From Trichobilharzia szidati (taxonomy: Eukaryota > Platyhelminthes > Trematoda > Strigeidida > Schistosomatidae): a stretch of 64,000 nucleotides of DNA. How positions within the stretch are numbered: the stretch's first letter is position 1; the number at the start of each line of letters is the position of its first letter. The notes beneath the pieces are model-generated. The model searched no databases, was not told where the DNA came from, and worked only from the letters and a program-made list of their open reading frames with translations. Location: contig OX235279.1 in the NCBI GenBank assembly GCA_944472155.2, positions 134,574,920-134,638,919 of the forward strand, read 5' to 3'. A program made the translations under genes and the position numbers. Below are positions 35,205 to 46,149 of this stretch, in pieces.

Positions 35205-35403
35205 TATCTTTATTTATTTTTTTTTATTACAGCTTGATTCCACACCGTATTTTTTCGATACAGGTATGGAATTTTCAGCATGTGATATCGGTAGCCCAAA
35301 TTTTGCAGGCCGACCATAGATATCGGGTGTGCGTCGGCAGGGGATCGAACCCCGGACCATGTGCATGGTCGGCAGGTTCCTAACAGCTGTGCCACCGACG
35401 CAC
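35205..35403 (-). mobile_element. tRNA-headed SINE, antisense, well preserved
   Basis: The tRNA-like head is at 35329-35403, with paired ends GTGCGTCGG/CACCGACGCAC and a B box GGTTCGATCCC on the minus strand. The body runs down to an A-rich tail (T-rich on +) near 35215. It closely matches 33096-33290 and borders the PLE at 33565-35165. Confidence 0.8.
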
Positions 35404-35840
35404 CGGCTTCTTTTTCCTGCAGCTGACCTCGTCATTTTCTTATTATGCTGCTTCAGTATAAACAGACAATCGGTTGGAGGCACGTATGGTCAAAAACAGC
35501 TGATTTTATTTTAATTCCTCGACTGTCAGCAACATTTTTGTTATAGCTGTAATGCTGGACAAAGTAAACTGTTGTACAGCCCAAACATTACGCTTGCAAC
35601 AAAGGTGTCTCAGTTCACCGAACGAGTCTTTATGTCCACACTGAGATTCCACCAGCAACTAGTTCATTAGGGCTGCAGAAATTTCGCAAGTAAGCGAAGT
35701 GTTTAATACTACTGACTATCTCACTTAATCTAGTAGACCGGTCCTGCGGTATCACGTAACATTTCACCGAAGCGAAACTGCAAATCATTTTACTTAGGAT
35801 TTTCTAAAGATTGTATCTTCACCTAAAGAGTTACATTTAT

Positions 35841-35990
35841 CATGAGCTGACATCAGTTAGAGAACCACTGGAAAACCTGAGAGTACTGGACAGCTGTTTC
35901 GTCCTAGTTTGGGACTCTTCATCAGTATGCAGTACGTTTTCCAGTGGTCCTCTAACTGATGTCAGCTCATGCTGAAATCCTCCATCCAAT
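35841..35990. mobile_element. Fold-back copy of the hammerhead SINE
   Basis: Arms 35841-35876 and 35936-35971 are inverted repeats matching at 35 of 36 positions. The 59-base loop contains a minus-strand hammerhead. Sequence after the right arm resembles the 3' end of the 29330 copy, so two SINE parts are joined head-to-head. Confidence 0.75.
35881..35930 (-). ncRNA. Hammerhead ribozyme relic (CUGAAGA type)
   Basis: Minus-strand reading: stem I TACTG/CAGTA, core position 3 changed from C to A (ATGAAGA), stem II GTCC/GGAC perfect with loop CAAACTA, GAAA, stem III ACAGCTGT, and GTC. The core change probably abolishes cleavage. A coincidental CTGATGA here is out of register with stem II. Confidence 0.6.
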
Positions 35991-36953
35991 CAAACAAAAT
36001 CCCTACAAAACCAATACTTGTAAGTTACATTTATCCCTATACTGCAGATGAACAACACTTCCTTCCAATAATAAACCAATTCCTGAGAGATTACAGTCGA
36101 TAATTCAGGAAGTAGATTGTAGAAAGATGAAGCTATAAGGCTGCTTTCAGTCTCCCCTAGGAAAGATAATAGAAACTGAAAATAAATAGCAGGTAGTAGT
36201 AGTAGAAAGTCAGAGATTCTTAACACCTTTAACATAATAATATACGCACAGGGGGATCCAGACTGGTTTTGATTAAAGAAATAAGCTGAACAGTAGTGAG
36301 TAGCGAAACTACTCTATTGACTTTCACTAGCCTTCCAATTGTTTGAGCTTTAAAAACACTTCAAATTTTGCTGGCACTAGGAGAATGGAAATGGAGATAA
36401 ACAGCTGCTTATAGTTAAAAGTTAAAAGACCGGTTGGATTTACTGAACCACGCAAATCAGACGTGATCAACACAAGCAGTTTCTGCGTCCCTCAACTCGG
36501 ACAGAGATGAATGTTTTGAAAGCAAACATACGTTAATTTTCTGCACTAGGATTGTAGGGCCGTACAATCTGTTATCTTTTAACATTTGACAAGTTCCGAA
36601 CCTGATAACTTTCGTGTCGACTGAATCTTCACCTCAACTACCTACCACCTTATAGCACAGTTATGCTTATTGACATATGATACTTATATTTACTAACACG
36701 AAGAATATATTTGCTATCATTTGGAAATATGTAAACAGCCTACTAGAAGAAACCTCGTGCATGTGATGGGTTTCACAGTGACTAGTTCATACTGGTTGTT
36801 GTTCGTCAGTAGCAAGTGAAACTTCGAATTTAAATTATTTACTGAGCGTATTTATGGATAAACGTAGACACATTACTAGATATTTTCCGAGTGCAAAAAA
36901 ACAACAAATTACATGTGAGGAAATGTATTATTCACAAAATTCTGAATGAAAAA

Positions 36954-37142
36954 TCACACTTTAGATTCATGATCGCCATTGATAGACATCTCTGGAGTTA
37001 TCGGGTTTATAGTTTTCCAATCTGGGAACCACCATTTTAAACCACTTAGTTTATCAGCGAAGAAGGCCTGTAAAATGTTGGCTAAAAATTCAGACCCTTT
37101 TCTAGAGAAGTGTAAGCCGTCTGAAAGAAAAGATTCCCAATC
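36954..37142 (-). CDS. IAH1: IAH1 last exon (catalytic DGLH)
   Basis: Acceptor CAATTTTTAG. Encodes DWESFLSDGLHFSRKGSEF, then WWFPDWKTINP, then SINGDHESKV-stop. SDGLH carries the catalytic Asp/His pair of SGNH hydrolases. Confidence 0.9.
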   Translation of the reverse strand, partial: DWESFLSDGLHFSRKGSEFLANILQAFFADKLSGLKWWFPDWKTINPITPEMSINGDHESKV

Positions 37143-40100
37143 CTAAAAATTGAGAAAACAAAGACTATTTAATATAAAGCAATATTACCTCAGTTGTAAT
37201 AAACAAAAGTTTTTACTAAAATAAATATTTGAATGAACAAACAGACTGCGGTAATTGTTGAGAGCTGTATCATTTAGGTGGTCTATTTAATATGTATATC
37301 ACTTCAGAATAAACTTGCCTGGATAGGATATACGGGAAAAAAATGCGCGAGGAGAAAAGTGCTTTAAGACGTGGGTATTTGTGCTACCGTATCGAATCAT
37401 CACAACAAACGCCACAGTTAGAATTGGTACAAAACTTCTTATTAGTGAAATCACCTACAGTGAGGAAGTTAAAGGCAATCTGCTGGGAGTCCTACACCTG
37501 GGTGACTCAGATTCAAATTTCCGAGTAGACGTCAGTTTCATTCGAGGTTGCAAATATGCCCCATTGACGAATGCCAACAGGCAGGAAGCATAAGTGCAGG
37601 GCTTCCTTCCGACTGCCTTCAACCGTTTAACCACGATGGAGCGTTACCTACCCTGGCGGCCGCATTGAAAAGTTGACTGATAGAATTAAGTCAGTAGCAG
37701 TATTAAGGACTACAAATGTGGCATTGGTTACTTTCTGTTAACCAATCAAGCCACATACAAGACTGGTAAATAAACCTTACATTGGATATCCAATGTACAC
37801 AAACAGTTAACCTACTTGCCAAAGAAGGGCTACTTAAATCATAGCAAGAACTGGCCTGATATCACGCTCCTATTCACTCATGCAAAATAATTAAACCGCA
37901 TCATAATGGAAAGACTGGAAGATGTACTAGGTGGAAGATTTTACAAGGAACAAGCTAGATATCCACGAAAAACAAGTCGTGCAAGGAACAAATCGCAACA
38001 CTGCTCAACATAATCGAACACAGCCTTGAATGGTAGCCAACTCCCTACCTAAACTTTGTAGACTTTAAGGCCTTCGACTGTGTCGACCGCGAAGTAAGTT
38101 GGCAACTAAATTAACACCAAACCAGCATGATCTGTGATGGTTAGCCACTTTGCCAAACTGTTTTCCTGTTTTTATTTAATTAATAATAATACTTTGTTTT
38201 ATTCCAAAACAGTACTTGTGATACAGAATGGAATTCTCAGCATTTTTTTACTACAGTATTGCATCCAGTTAGTACATTATCAATAAATAGAATTCTACAT
38301 ATATTAAGGAAATCTCAGTTCAATATGGCAACAACATATTGGCACGTCGGTAGCAAAGCCAAAGTTGAACAGTGTTTGAAGGTGTTAGAAAAGTAGGTGC
38401 TAATATATTTACTGGTGTAAGCGGAAGAAAGAAACAAAGCAGCACATAACGGAAAAAGAAGAGAGAGAAAAGGAAAAGAAAGAAAGAAAATATTGTACCT
38501 ATAAATGATATGAGTTGGAAAGACGAGGTCCAGTTGTACTACTGACTATTTAATGAATTATAGGTGTCACGCCTAATGCTTTCTTTATCGCACAGAACAC
38601 GAGCTAAGTAGGGTATGGTTGAGTTTTTGCACTTGCTGGTGTGAGCATATAGTTTTCTATGTAGGCTTCTGGTTTTGCCTGATGAGATGCAAAGGGAGAG
38701 TTGTGAGTGAAGAGGGTGGTGTGAGTTAGATAAAATGGATTTGGCCCATTTTTCACATGAGTCCATGTGCCTGTCAACCAGAATATTAACAAGCTGGTTA
38801 AGTGGCACGTTGCTTACCCTGCTGACAACCTTTAACATCCTGCGTAATATAGACAGTATAGACAGTGTGAATATACTGCTAATCAACTCGTACTTTCAAA
38901 TGACTGAAAAATTGTTCGTTGAAACTATGTTACTTAACTTACTGATCACTGTGAGATAACTTGTGCACTAAGAATGTAGTTTCATCTGTAGTGTTTATGC
39001 GACGCAGTACATGTTGATACAGTCATTGCCACTAATAACTGCTTCAATTTATGCCACTACATGCAGTCTTTCTTTCACCATGCATAACAATTAATTCATT
39101 TAGTCATTAAAGATATTTGAAAAATTAAGCCAAACCGCATACATACAGGAGTATGCGTGATAAAAAACTCACTTTTTGGTTGATCATAGCCTCAAACAAA
39201 TTGATATGATTAACCTGATTCAATTTTGAAACTTCTTCACATGCAATTGCATAATTTGCATAGTTCACTAACTTCCGTGTGAGCGGTAGCCCTACAAAAT
39301 AATATTTATAATAAATAATTCATCAGTGCTATTCAACATCAATCAGAATAAATTTCAAATACAAACAAACAATAATTTCATACATTTATTCCCCTTAATG
39401 AATTTGAATAAATCAAGAACAACAGTTTTCACAGAATAAAATGGTACCATCATTTATTTCGCTGGCTTCTCATCAGCTGCTCACAGGCCATAGTCATTAT
39501 TAAGTATATCTACAGAAACAACTTAAACGTGCTTGCACACAGTTCATTTTTAAAAAATGCATATATTGATTGATTTTTGTTTAAAAACGAATCTCTTGCG
39601 ACCAGGATCCGAAGAATATGTAGTCCTGAGTCGGTAGATGAAGACATCACTCTTTAAAAAAACAATAACTGAAAGTGGCTACCCACTCCCACACTTCATA
39701 GATAAACACATAAAACCCAAACCCAACAAAGAACACCCCGTATGTATGCCGGAGATGTTATACATGCATGTAGCATTCAAAGGCGACCTTCTGGCCGACA
39801 GTCTAAGGGAGAGAATATCAAACTTTTTGAAAAGACCATTTTTTGGTTTTACGCTAAGATTGGTATTCCTTGCCACTCAATGTACTCCAATAAATCCAAA
39901 GATAAACTAACGCATTCGACTACTTATACTTGTAACTGCTAATGTACTTGCTCCAGTAGGGTGAGATATATAAGTTGTTTGATGCGTGTTTTATCTAAAA
40001 GAATCAAAGAACCTTACCCCCAGTTGACTACAGAAAGGTCACGATGAATCAATAAGGCGTGCTACAATTGGACACATATTTAATACTGGCCAATCAGTAT

Positions 40101-43100
40101 GTGCGCAAGCTTTAGTTCAAACTTTGTCATTTTCACTGTTGTGTAATGTTTTGATGATCCGAATAGTACTCAAAACTAATTCGTTTCGTTTTTGTGCTAT
40201 GTTTAACAGACTGAATGTGCACACACATACAAAAATAATTAAATGTAATTGCGATTGTACAGCTGGGTGAATGAATTCGGCGAAAAGAGTCTCTTCACTG
40301 AACTGATAATTCTTTATTTCCATGTTTGGATGGGTATTTTTCGTGAATTACAAATTGGATTATGTCTACCATTAGATTTATGTTTTCACAGAAACACATT
40401 AGTTTTCGAAGATCACTTTACTAATGGTAATAATATCACATAGATCACTAACTACTGTAAGTGGTCGAACAAATTTCTTTTCAAAATGTACAAGAAATAT
40501 TACTGGAACAAACTTATCTGTAATAACAAAAACCGATTTCCAAGAGAAATTTTTATTGTCGCATAATTTATAGATTATAATTGTAAATAAATCACCTTCA
40601 GCTCTTTCAGTGACACCCCACTTATTTTCATCTACAGGAGGTAAACTAATCAACAGGATGTGATCCACTGGTAACTCCATTTGCTGTAATTAAATTAAAA
40701 AGAACAGACTAGAAATTCTATTGTATATTGAAAACTGGAAAAGTGTGTGTTATCAAATAATAAATAATAACTGTATTATATACGAATCCCTGTTTGAAGC
40801 TTACTTTAAATTGCATTGTTTTACTCAATAAACATTGTTTTATGTATTTACAATCGATGTAATTTTTGTGAGTAATACCCAAGTAATACACTCTAGTGAC
40901 AGCCTTAGTTACTGATTATCCCGACATATACGAAGGGAGACAATTCTTCCTATGATAATCACAGGGGGTTATTAGCTTCACCAATATGGTATCTAAAGAT
41001 CCAGACTCAATAATCATGCGTAAACTAAGTGGTGCTCGGGAGGCACAAACACGAGAGAAACAGGCAGGCTTTAGACGAGGAATAGGGTGTATTCATCTTA
41101 TCTTCACCCTTCAACAGATTCTGGAACATAGGTATACTTAACGGCGTACAACAGTTGTCACATTCCTTAGCCTGAAAGCGTCGTTCGATTTTGTCGACCG
41201 AGAGGTACTCTGGCAATGCTTGGCTGTAAAAGGAATACCGAGAAAATACATTGCACTGATCAAGGCACTCACTTTACTCGAACTCATGCAGCCAGCCAGG
41301 TGAGGGCTTACGGTGAGTTGTCATCTGAAGTGGTGATGATTAGTGGTGTCCATCAGTGATGCCCATTATCCTCATTTCTATTCAATTCCATCATAGATGT
41401 ACTAATGGACTTAACCCTAAGTCACTTCACAGATTCAGGGATTGACTTGTTACCAGGGTATAATCTCGCTGACTTAGAATATGCAGATGATATAGTCCTT
41501 CTAGGTGAAGACGCTGACAAAATGCAGTTTTCTGAACACCTTGAGCTGCAATTTACGAATGTTTGGCATGCGATTCGCTCCCGCCAAATGTAAGATGATG
41601 TTACAGGACTGGACTACACTGACTCCTAGCTTAGAAATAGGGAGTGAAGTGGTAGAGCATATTGATCACTTCAGTTGTTTTGGAAGTACCATCAGCCAAC
41701 GCCAAAGAGTTGATCTCTGACGAGATCTCAACATGGCGGATACAGAAGGCTAGTTTCGCATATGCCAGTTTACGCCATCTCTGGCGTAGACGTGATATCC
41801 GGCTGTCGGCCAAAGGGCCGGTGTACTGTTCATCAGTCCGCTCTGTCCTCTTTTATGGTTGTGAGACCTGGCCACTGAGAGTGGAGGACACGAAAAGGCT
41901 GGCTAGCTGTCTTTGACCATAGTTGCCTGCGTTCTATCCACCGCGTTAAGTGGTATAATAAAGTGAGCAATATTGAGGTGAGGCATCGGTCGAGTGCTAG
42001 GTAAAGAGGGGACGAGGCTGTGAGGTAACATCGACTGAGATGGGGTTAGGACATGTATGTAACGTATGTCTAGCCATTTATCGCCTTCCTCGACAATGGG
42101 CAATGTTAGCTGACATAGAGTCAGATTGGAAAAGAGTCAGCTATTGGTGGTCAAACCAAAACATAACATCAGTCAATGAAATCCACAACAGTTAGTTTAA
42201 GCCAGCCACGTATGGAGGTGTAGACTTCCTGACTGGTTGGGGTCCTCGGGATGGTAAAAATCAATGGCTGACGCAGATGCATCCACTCCTTGTGACTTAT
42301 TATTTCCAATGAAACTATATTGTTCTTCGTTGTTACTATTCCCTTTGTCTCATATCTCTGTCTACTGTCTCTATTTTGCATTTCATTTTACTTTCTTCTC
42401 TTGCTTTGTGTGCTAAATGGAGTGTGGCAACTTGAACTGCTGCATATCGATGCAAAATTCTATGCTGAAAACAGATAGACAGAATACACTCTAAAAGAAT
42501 TAACAACAGCTGACATCGGAATCATCATTTCTGGATTTATCAGTTGGATCGATTGGAACACCAATGTGTTGATGTCCTTATCGATCACGATTCTACAATG
42601 ATAATACATCTCATCTTCATTCGTTCTGTATATATTCATGTATTTATACACATCAAGGTAACTTTTAAACGTTTTGTTTCGTCGATTAGGCGGTCACCAC
42701 GAAATGGCAAAATGTCAGAATCTTACTTTTTCTAATCACTGTGATGGGAGGAACACATTCTCTACAACAAGCATCTATTTAATGTTAAAAGCAATTCCAT
42801 TAGATAAATCTCGGTGTTGATATTTACGAAAATAGCCGGGAATGCATCAATCTTCTTTTAGATTCCTTCAATAGAGAATTGAACACTGTCATATGCACTC
42901 CATCTTCGGAACATTACATAGGAATTTATTTCACTATCTCATATCAAATGAAGCATACACAACTATTCTACTTATTTTTACAACCTCATTAGCAGAATTA
43001 AAGAAAGGTGTTCAAGATTCTCCAATGCTATTTGTTTTGATAGTTAATTCGTACTATAAATAAATCAGTCAAGTAGAATAACTTCATAAATTTGAGCACT

Positions 43101-43978
43101 TCACTCAATTTAATAGCCGAGTTCATTAGTATATACTGTCCAAAATGAAGATAGAAGTTAATCCTATTGATTTTTGTTTTCTATATACAGTTTTCGACGT
43201 ATTTGAAGCTTATTGAAAGCATATTTAACCACTGATCCCTTTCTAGCCATATCTACCATCCCCTTTGTTGTATTTATCAATTGATCAACTTGACAACAAA
43301 GAAATTACCCCATGCTGATGAACGATGATTAAGTTGTTATACATAAACTGAGATTTTGCAAATTTTGGTTTAATAATACGTTGATAAAGCTCTTAGCACT
43401 GTATAGAAAAACGTCAGTAAAAACAATATCGTTTTGTTTTTCATTCATTGGGAGATACAAAAACTTTTATAATAATGACTCCCTTACTTTCCGCTATCTG
43501 TAAAATTTTATGACGCCGTTGTTTTAAACAATGCACTTCATACCACAATAGTTAAAAACAAACACCAATAAAAATAGCTTTTTTGCTCATACTGTTTAAG
43601 TTAATACCAAGCAACGAGAATATCCCAGCCTGCATATATTATTGATTACTTCCATAAAGCGAATCAGCAAGTTAAACTTAGCCTTCAAAAAACTCTAAAT
43701 GCATCCTTTTTTAAACATAGAATAAACACATAGTAGAATTTGAGCCAGAAAAATAAGAACATACATTAAGATATTTAATCATCCATTGTAGATTCCTTTT
43801 ATACTCTTCAATTGGCACATGCTGCTGCTGACTTAAACAAGCATCATTAGCTCCAAGAAAAATTGTGAAAAATACACAGTCCTTTAGTGAATCCTTATTC
43901 GGATAGAGAAGTGGAAGCACAGCTTTACACATACGTGTGTTGTAACCAGAAAATCCTCTTCCGATTACGTCAACCCTC
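36954..43978 (-). CDS. IAH1: Isoamyl acetate-hydrolysing esterase (IAH1), 5' end not seen
   Basis: This is an SGNH-family esterase (GDSL lipase-like) that hydrolyses short acyl esters. Four minus-strand exons in transcript order: 43978-43765, 40683-40596, 39291-39173, 37142-36954. All have AG acceptors and GT donors with compatible phases, and together they give about 202 residues before TGA. GRGFSGYNTR (block II) and IFLGANDA (block III Asn) lie in the first; LPVDHILLISLPPV in the second; LTRKLVNYANYAIACEE in the third; FLSDGLHFSRKGSEF (catalytic Asp and His) in the fourth. This is collinear with animal IAH1, which is about 248 residues. The first 45 or so residues, with the catalytic GDS serine, were not found. 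The gene is convergent with TRRAP. Confidence 0.88.
37430..37770 (+). mobile_element. Decayed Sm-alpha-type SINE
   Basis: Collinear with the 10869-11209 unit: CTGGGTGAC, a mutated B box, GGTTGCAAATATGCC, a degenerate ribozyme zone (CATTGACGAATGCC where CTGATGA is expected), then GACTGATAGAATT and a CCAATCAAG end. The ribozyme core is lost. It lies in the last IAH1 intron, antisense to the gene. Confidence 0.65.
37800..38110 (+). mobile_element. LINE reverse-transcriptase remnant
   Basis: LPKKGYLNHSKNWPDITLL, then IIMERLEDVLGG and a decayed FVDF/KAFDxVD region match the same RT region as the 11490-13648 LINE, with frameshifts. Only a short piece remains. Confidence 0.6.
38535..38965 (-). mobile_element. 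Probable LINE ORF2 C-terminal remnant
   Basis: A 115-codon open frame (38539-38886) includes NQLVNILVDRHMDSCEKWAK and SSGKTRSLHRKLYA, a style I associate with the C-terminal end of fluke LINE ORFs. There is no RT motif in it, so the assignment is tentative. It lies in an IAH1 intron. Confidence 0.4.
39173..39291 (-). CDS. IAH1: IAH1 exon (YAN...CEE helix)
   Basis: Acceptor TTTTGTAG, donor GTGAGT. Encodes LPLTRKLVNYANYAIACEEV and INLFEAMINQK. Phase fits both neighbours. Confidence 0.87.
39600..40350 (+). mobile_element. PLE fragment (pre-endonuclease, endonuclease, 3' end)
   Basis: ITESGYPLPHFIDKHIKPKP and FKGDLLADSLRERISNFLKR match the PLE region before the endonuclease. The GIY-YIG part (39890-40100) is frameshifted and barely readable (RVLSKRI, ESIRRATIGHIFNTG). 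The family 3' motif (GTACAGCT...GGCGAAAAGAG) lies at about 40255-40300. It is antisense to IAH1 in an intron. Confidence 0.7.
40596..40683 (-). CDS. IAH1: IAH1 exon (central beta strand)
   Basis: Acceptor TTAATTACAG, donor GAAG|GTGATT. Encodes QMELPVDHILLISLPPVDEN and KWGVTERAE, matching the family's ILITP(T)P strand. Confidence 0.85.
40985..42480 (+). mobile_element. LINE (non-LTR) RT remnant with 3' region
   Basis: Readable over shifted frames: QAGFRRGIGCIHLIFTLQQI, FDFVDREVLWQ, ADLEYADDIVLLGEDADKMQ (catalytic YADD at 41480-41491), MRFAPAKCKMMLQDW, AYASLRHLWRRRDIRLSAKG and VLFYGCETWPLRVEDTK. This differs from the 11490 LINE, so it is a second family. Many stops. It is antisense to IAH1 in its large intron. 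Confidence 0.8.
43427..43476. repeat. Dispersed repeat, copy 1
   Basis: TCGTTTTGTTTTTCATTCAT and following bases recur at 54619-54673 with small changes. The parent element is not recognised. Confidence 0.5.
43765..43978 (-). CDS. IAH1: IAH1 exon (blocks II and III)
   Basis: The acceptor TTTTTCAG lies just above 43978. Encodes VDVIGRGFSGYNTR, then LLYPNKDSLKDCVFFTIF, then GANDACLSQQQHVPIEEY, ending in KYLN at a GTATGT donor. The first base completes a codon begun in an unseen upstream exon. Confidence 0.9.
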
Positions 43979-45756
43979 CTGAAAAAGATAAGACTTTAGT
44001 GAAAATAATAATAGAAACTATCAACATACTACTTCTTATTTTGCTTACTTTACCTAAATATAGAACAGTATGAACTCTTATACTGTAGTGGAAAGTTTTA
44101 CATTGGTTCATTGGGCATCCACTCACATGGCCACTTACACGACTTCACTTAACAAATTTTTTTTCCAACACGCGCTATCTACAAGCTGTAGTATTTCTTA
44201 ATTATACAGAATCTACAGTCATTCATAGGAATAGAAATAAAGCTTGTATTTCATTTCCTTAGGAACTATAACTTGCTTATAACTTTGCTTAAAACAGGCA
44301 ACAAATGTGAAACAGTATTCAATGAATTCATGTATTTCGGTGGGTTTCTTCAGCTGAATACTGTAAAAACTTTGTTATTAAGACAATTTTCTAAGGTTAA
44401 CATACAGACAAAACCATGCTCTGGCAAAATCGAGAGCAACACAATTCGGACACCCTTGATAGCACACGTACTAGCCATACTTATTTGCATAGAAGGAAAC
44501 AGAGCATACAGGATTATAATTTTTATCAACTTAAGTCCAAACGTTTACAGGTCATGGTCACATATAAGAGGTAGGAAAATGATGTAAGAAAAAAAGGAAT
44601 GGAAGCATTTTTAAGTGAAATGAACCTTGGTTTGAAAACTGGATTACCACGGTAGGTTCGAAGTAATGGCAAATAGTTTTTAAACAGACAGAATAGGTTT
44701 AAAGATTGTTATGGATAAGGTTTCGACAAATTTAGGCATGTGACCCAAACCCGTTTTATATATGGGTTTAAGGGAATTACTGAAACCAACTTTGTGACCC
44801 ACCTCTATGATGTGCTATACAGCAGATGATGTTGGATATATATTTCCAGGATTAATTGTATCGGGTAATCTTATTTGTTCTTGCAGCCGCTTTGGAATAT
44901 GTACATAAGGAGATAGCATACTTTTTTACCAACATAATATCTAAGATTCTAGGTTCCGTAATTCTTAGAAGAGTTCAGTAAAAAAAAAACCCAATAAATC
45001 CGTAAGTTTTCGGCCCCCATGGAGAGAGTATTGACATATAACAGGTTTCGGCATAGGCATAAATACCAGTTTATTCATAAGGGAAAACAATTTCTAGTGT
45101 AGAGAAGAAATATGTTTTTCGAACGACTTCCTTTTCAAGCAGTTCAGTCGTATTTAAAAAACGGAAAAAGTCATTCAGTCAATAGGAGAAGTATCAAGAT
45201 AAATAACATGATGGTTAAGAGACAGATATGAAGTGAATGAATTACAAAATTTTCAAAGATTATTAAGTAGACGAAGATAGAATAAAATCTTAAAAGAAAC
45301 ATTACTATGAACAAAGTAAAGAAGAGAGTTTAATGAAACCTTCTTGAATAAATAGTTTAGGTTACTAACTACATATATTAGAGCTACGTCTACGTATGAA
45401 TAGAAAAACCGTCAATTTTTAGAGTAACTGAACTTAGCCCTGTAAATAACTTTAGGAGATAAATCATGCGTGACTGAATGACCTGACTTCCTCTGCAACC
45501 TGTAGTGAATATACTGAACTCATTTAACAATTCTACAGCAAAATGACTTGCTGAAATTCTCGAACCAGTGTGATAGAATTTGTGTAAACAAAGTTTCTCC
45601 GACACTTCGTCAATTGTATTGATGGAATTAATGTGACCAGCAATCAGATGATTTAATTAAATGTTTGTTCTCAATTTACAAATGTACCACTAATAGAAAG
45701 TATCTGTTATCCCTGTGATTTCGAAAACATAAGCATCGGAATACCGACTAACTATC
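43979..45756. other. Region upstream of the visible IAH1 exons, mostly unassigned
   Basis: A faint PLE endonuclease echo on + at about 44065-44130 (QYELLYCSGKFYIGSLGI) is too decayed to call. No IAH1 first exon was found here. Confidence 0.35.
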
Positions 45757-45975
45757 TAAAGGAGAAGCACCTTTAATTTGCAATTTAGATTTAATGATGT
45801 CATCTATAATCAATGGGACGAAGTAGCCATAAGGTCTTTTTTAGAATCTCTCTTAGCGGATATTTTCATGACGAGTTTAGAAGATGGTCCATTGAAAGAA
45901 ATTATCTTGAGTGTGAATATGTATAAGCGATATGTGGACAATTTTATTATTTGTGATGATAATTAGGTCATGTTT
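45757..45975 (+). mobile_element. PLE reverse-transcriptase palm fragment
   Basis: FRFNDVIYNQWDEVAIRSFL, LLADIFMTSLEDGPLKEI and YKRYVDNFIICDDN are the PLE palm blocks (usual GVAMGSPLxxLLADIFM and YVDD). The first is mutated and the second Asp of YVDD is Asn. It is inactive. Confidence 0.75.
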
Positions 45976-46044
45976 CACCTGCCTAACCATCAACTTTCTT
46001 GACGACCATATTACATGGCATAAGACTAGGTTGTAAGATTTAGA

Positions 46045-46145
46045 TTTAGCATTTATCCAATAAATCCATTAGTTGTTGGTTTGAGTCACGTAGGGAGGTG
46101 CTTACCAATTAGATGAGACTTTCAAAATGCTAAGAATCAGTGGTT
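46045..46145 (+). mobile_element. LINE 3' terminal scrap
   Basis: LVGLSHVGRCLPI and the following bases are collinear with 42185-42275 of the LINE at 40985-42480. It directly follows the PLE scrap. Confidence 0.45.
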
Positions 46146-46149
46146 AAAG

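Noticed and set aside
39450..39475. Minus-strand CTGATGAGAAGCCAGCGAAA as a hammerhead
   Set aside because: The 9-base stem II segment is not self-complementary beyond one pair, and there is no stem III plus cleavage site.
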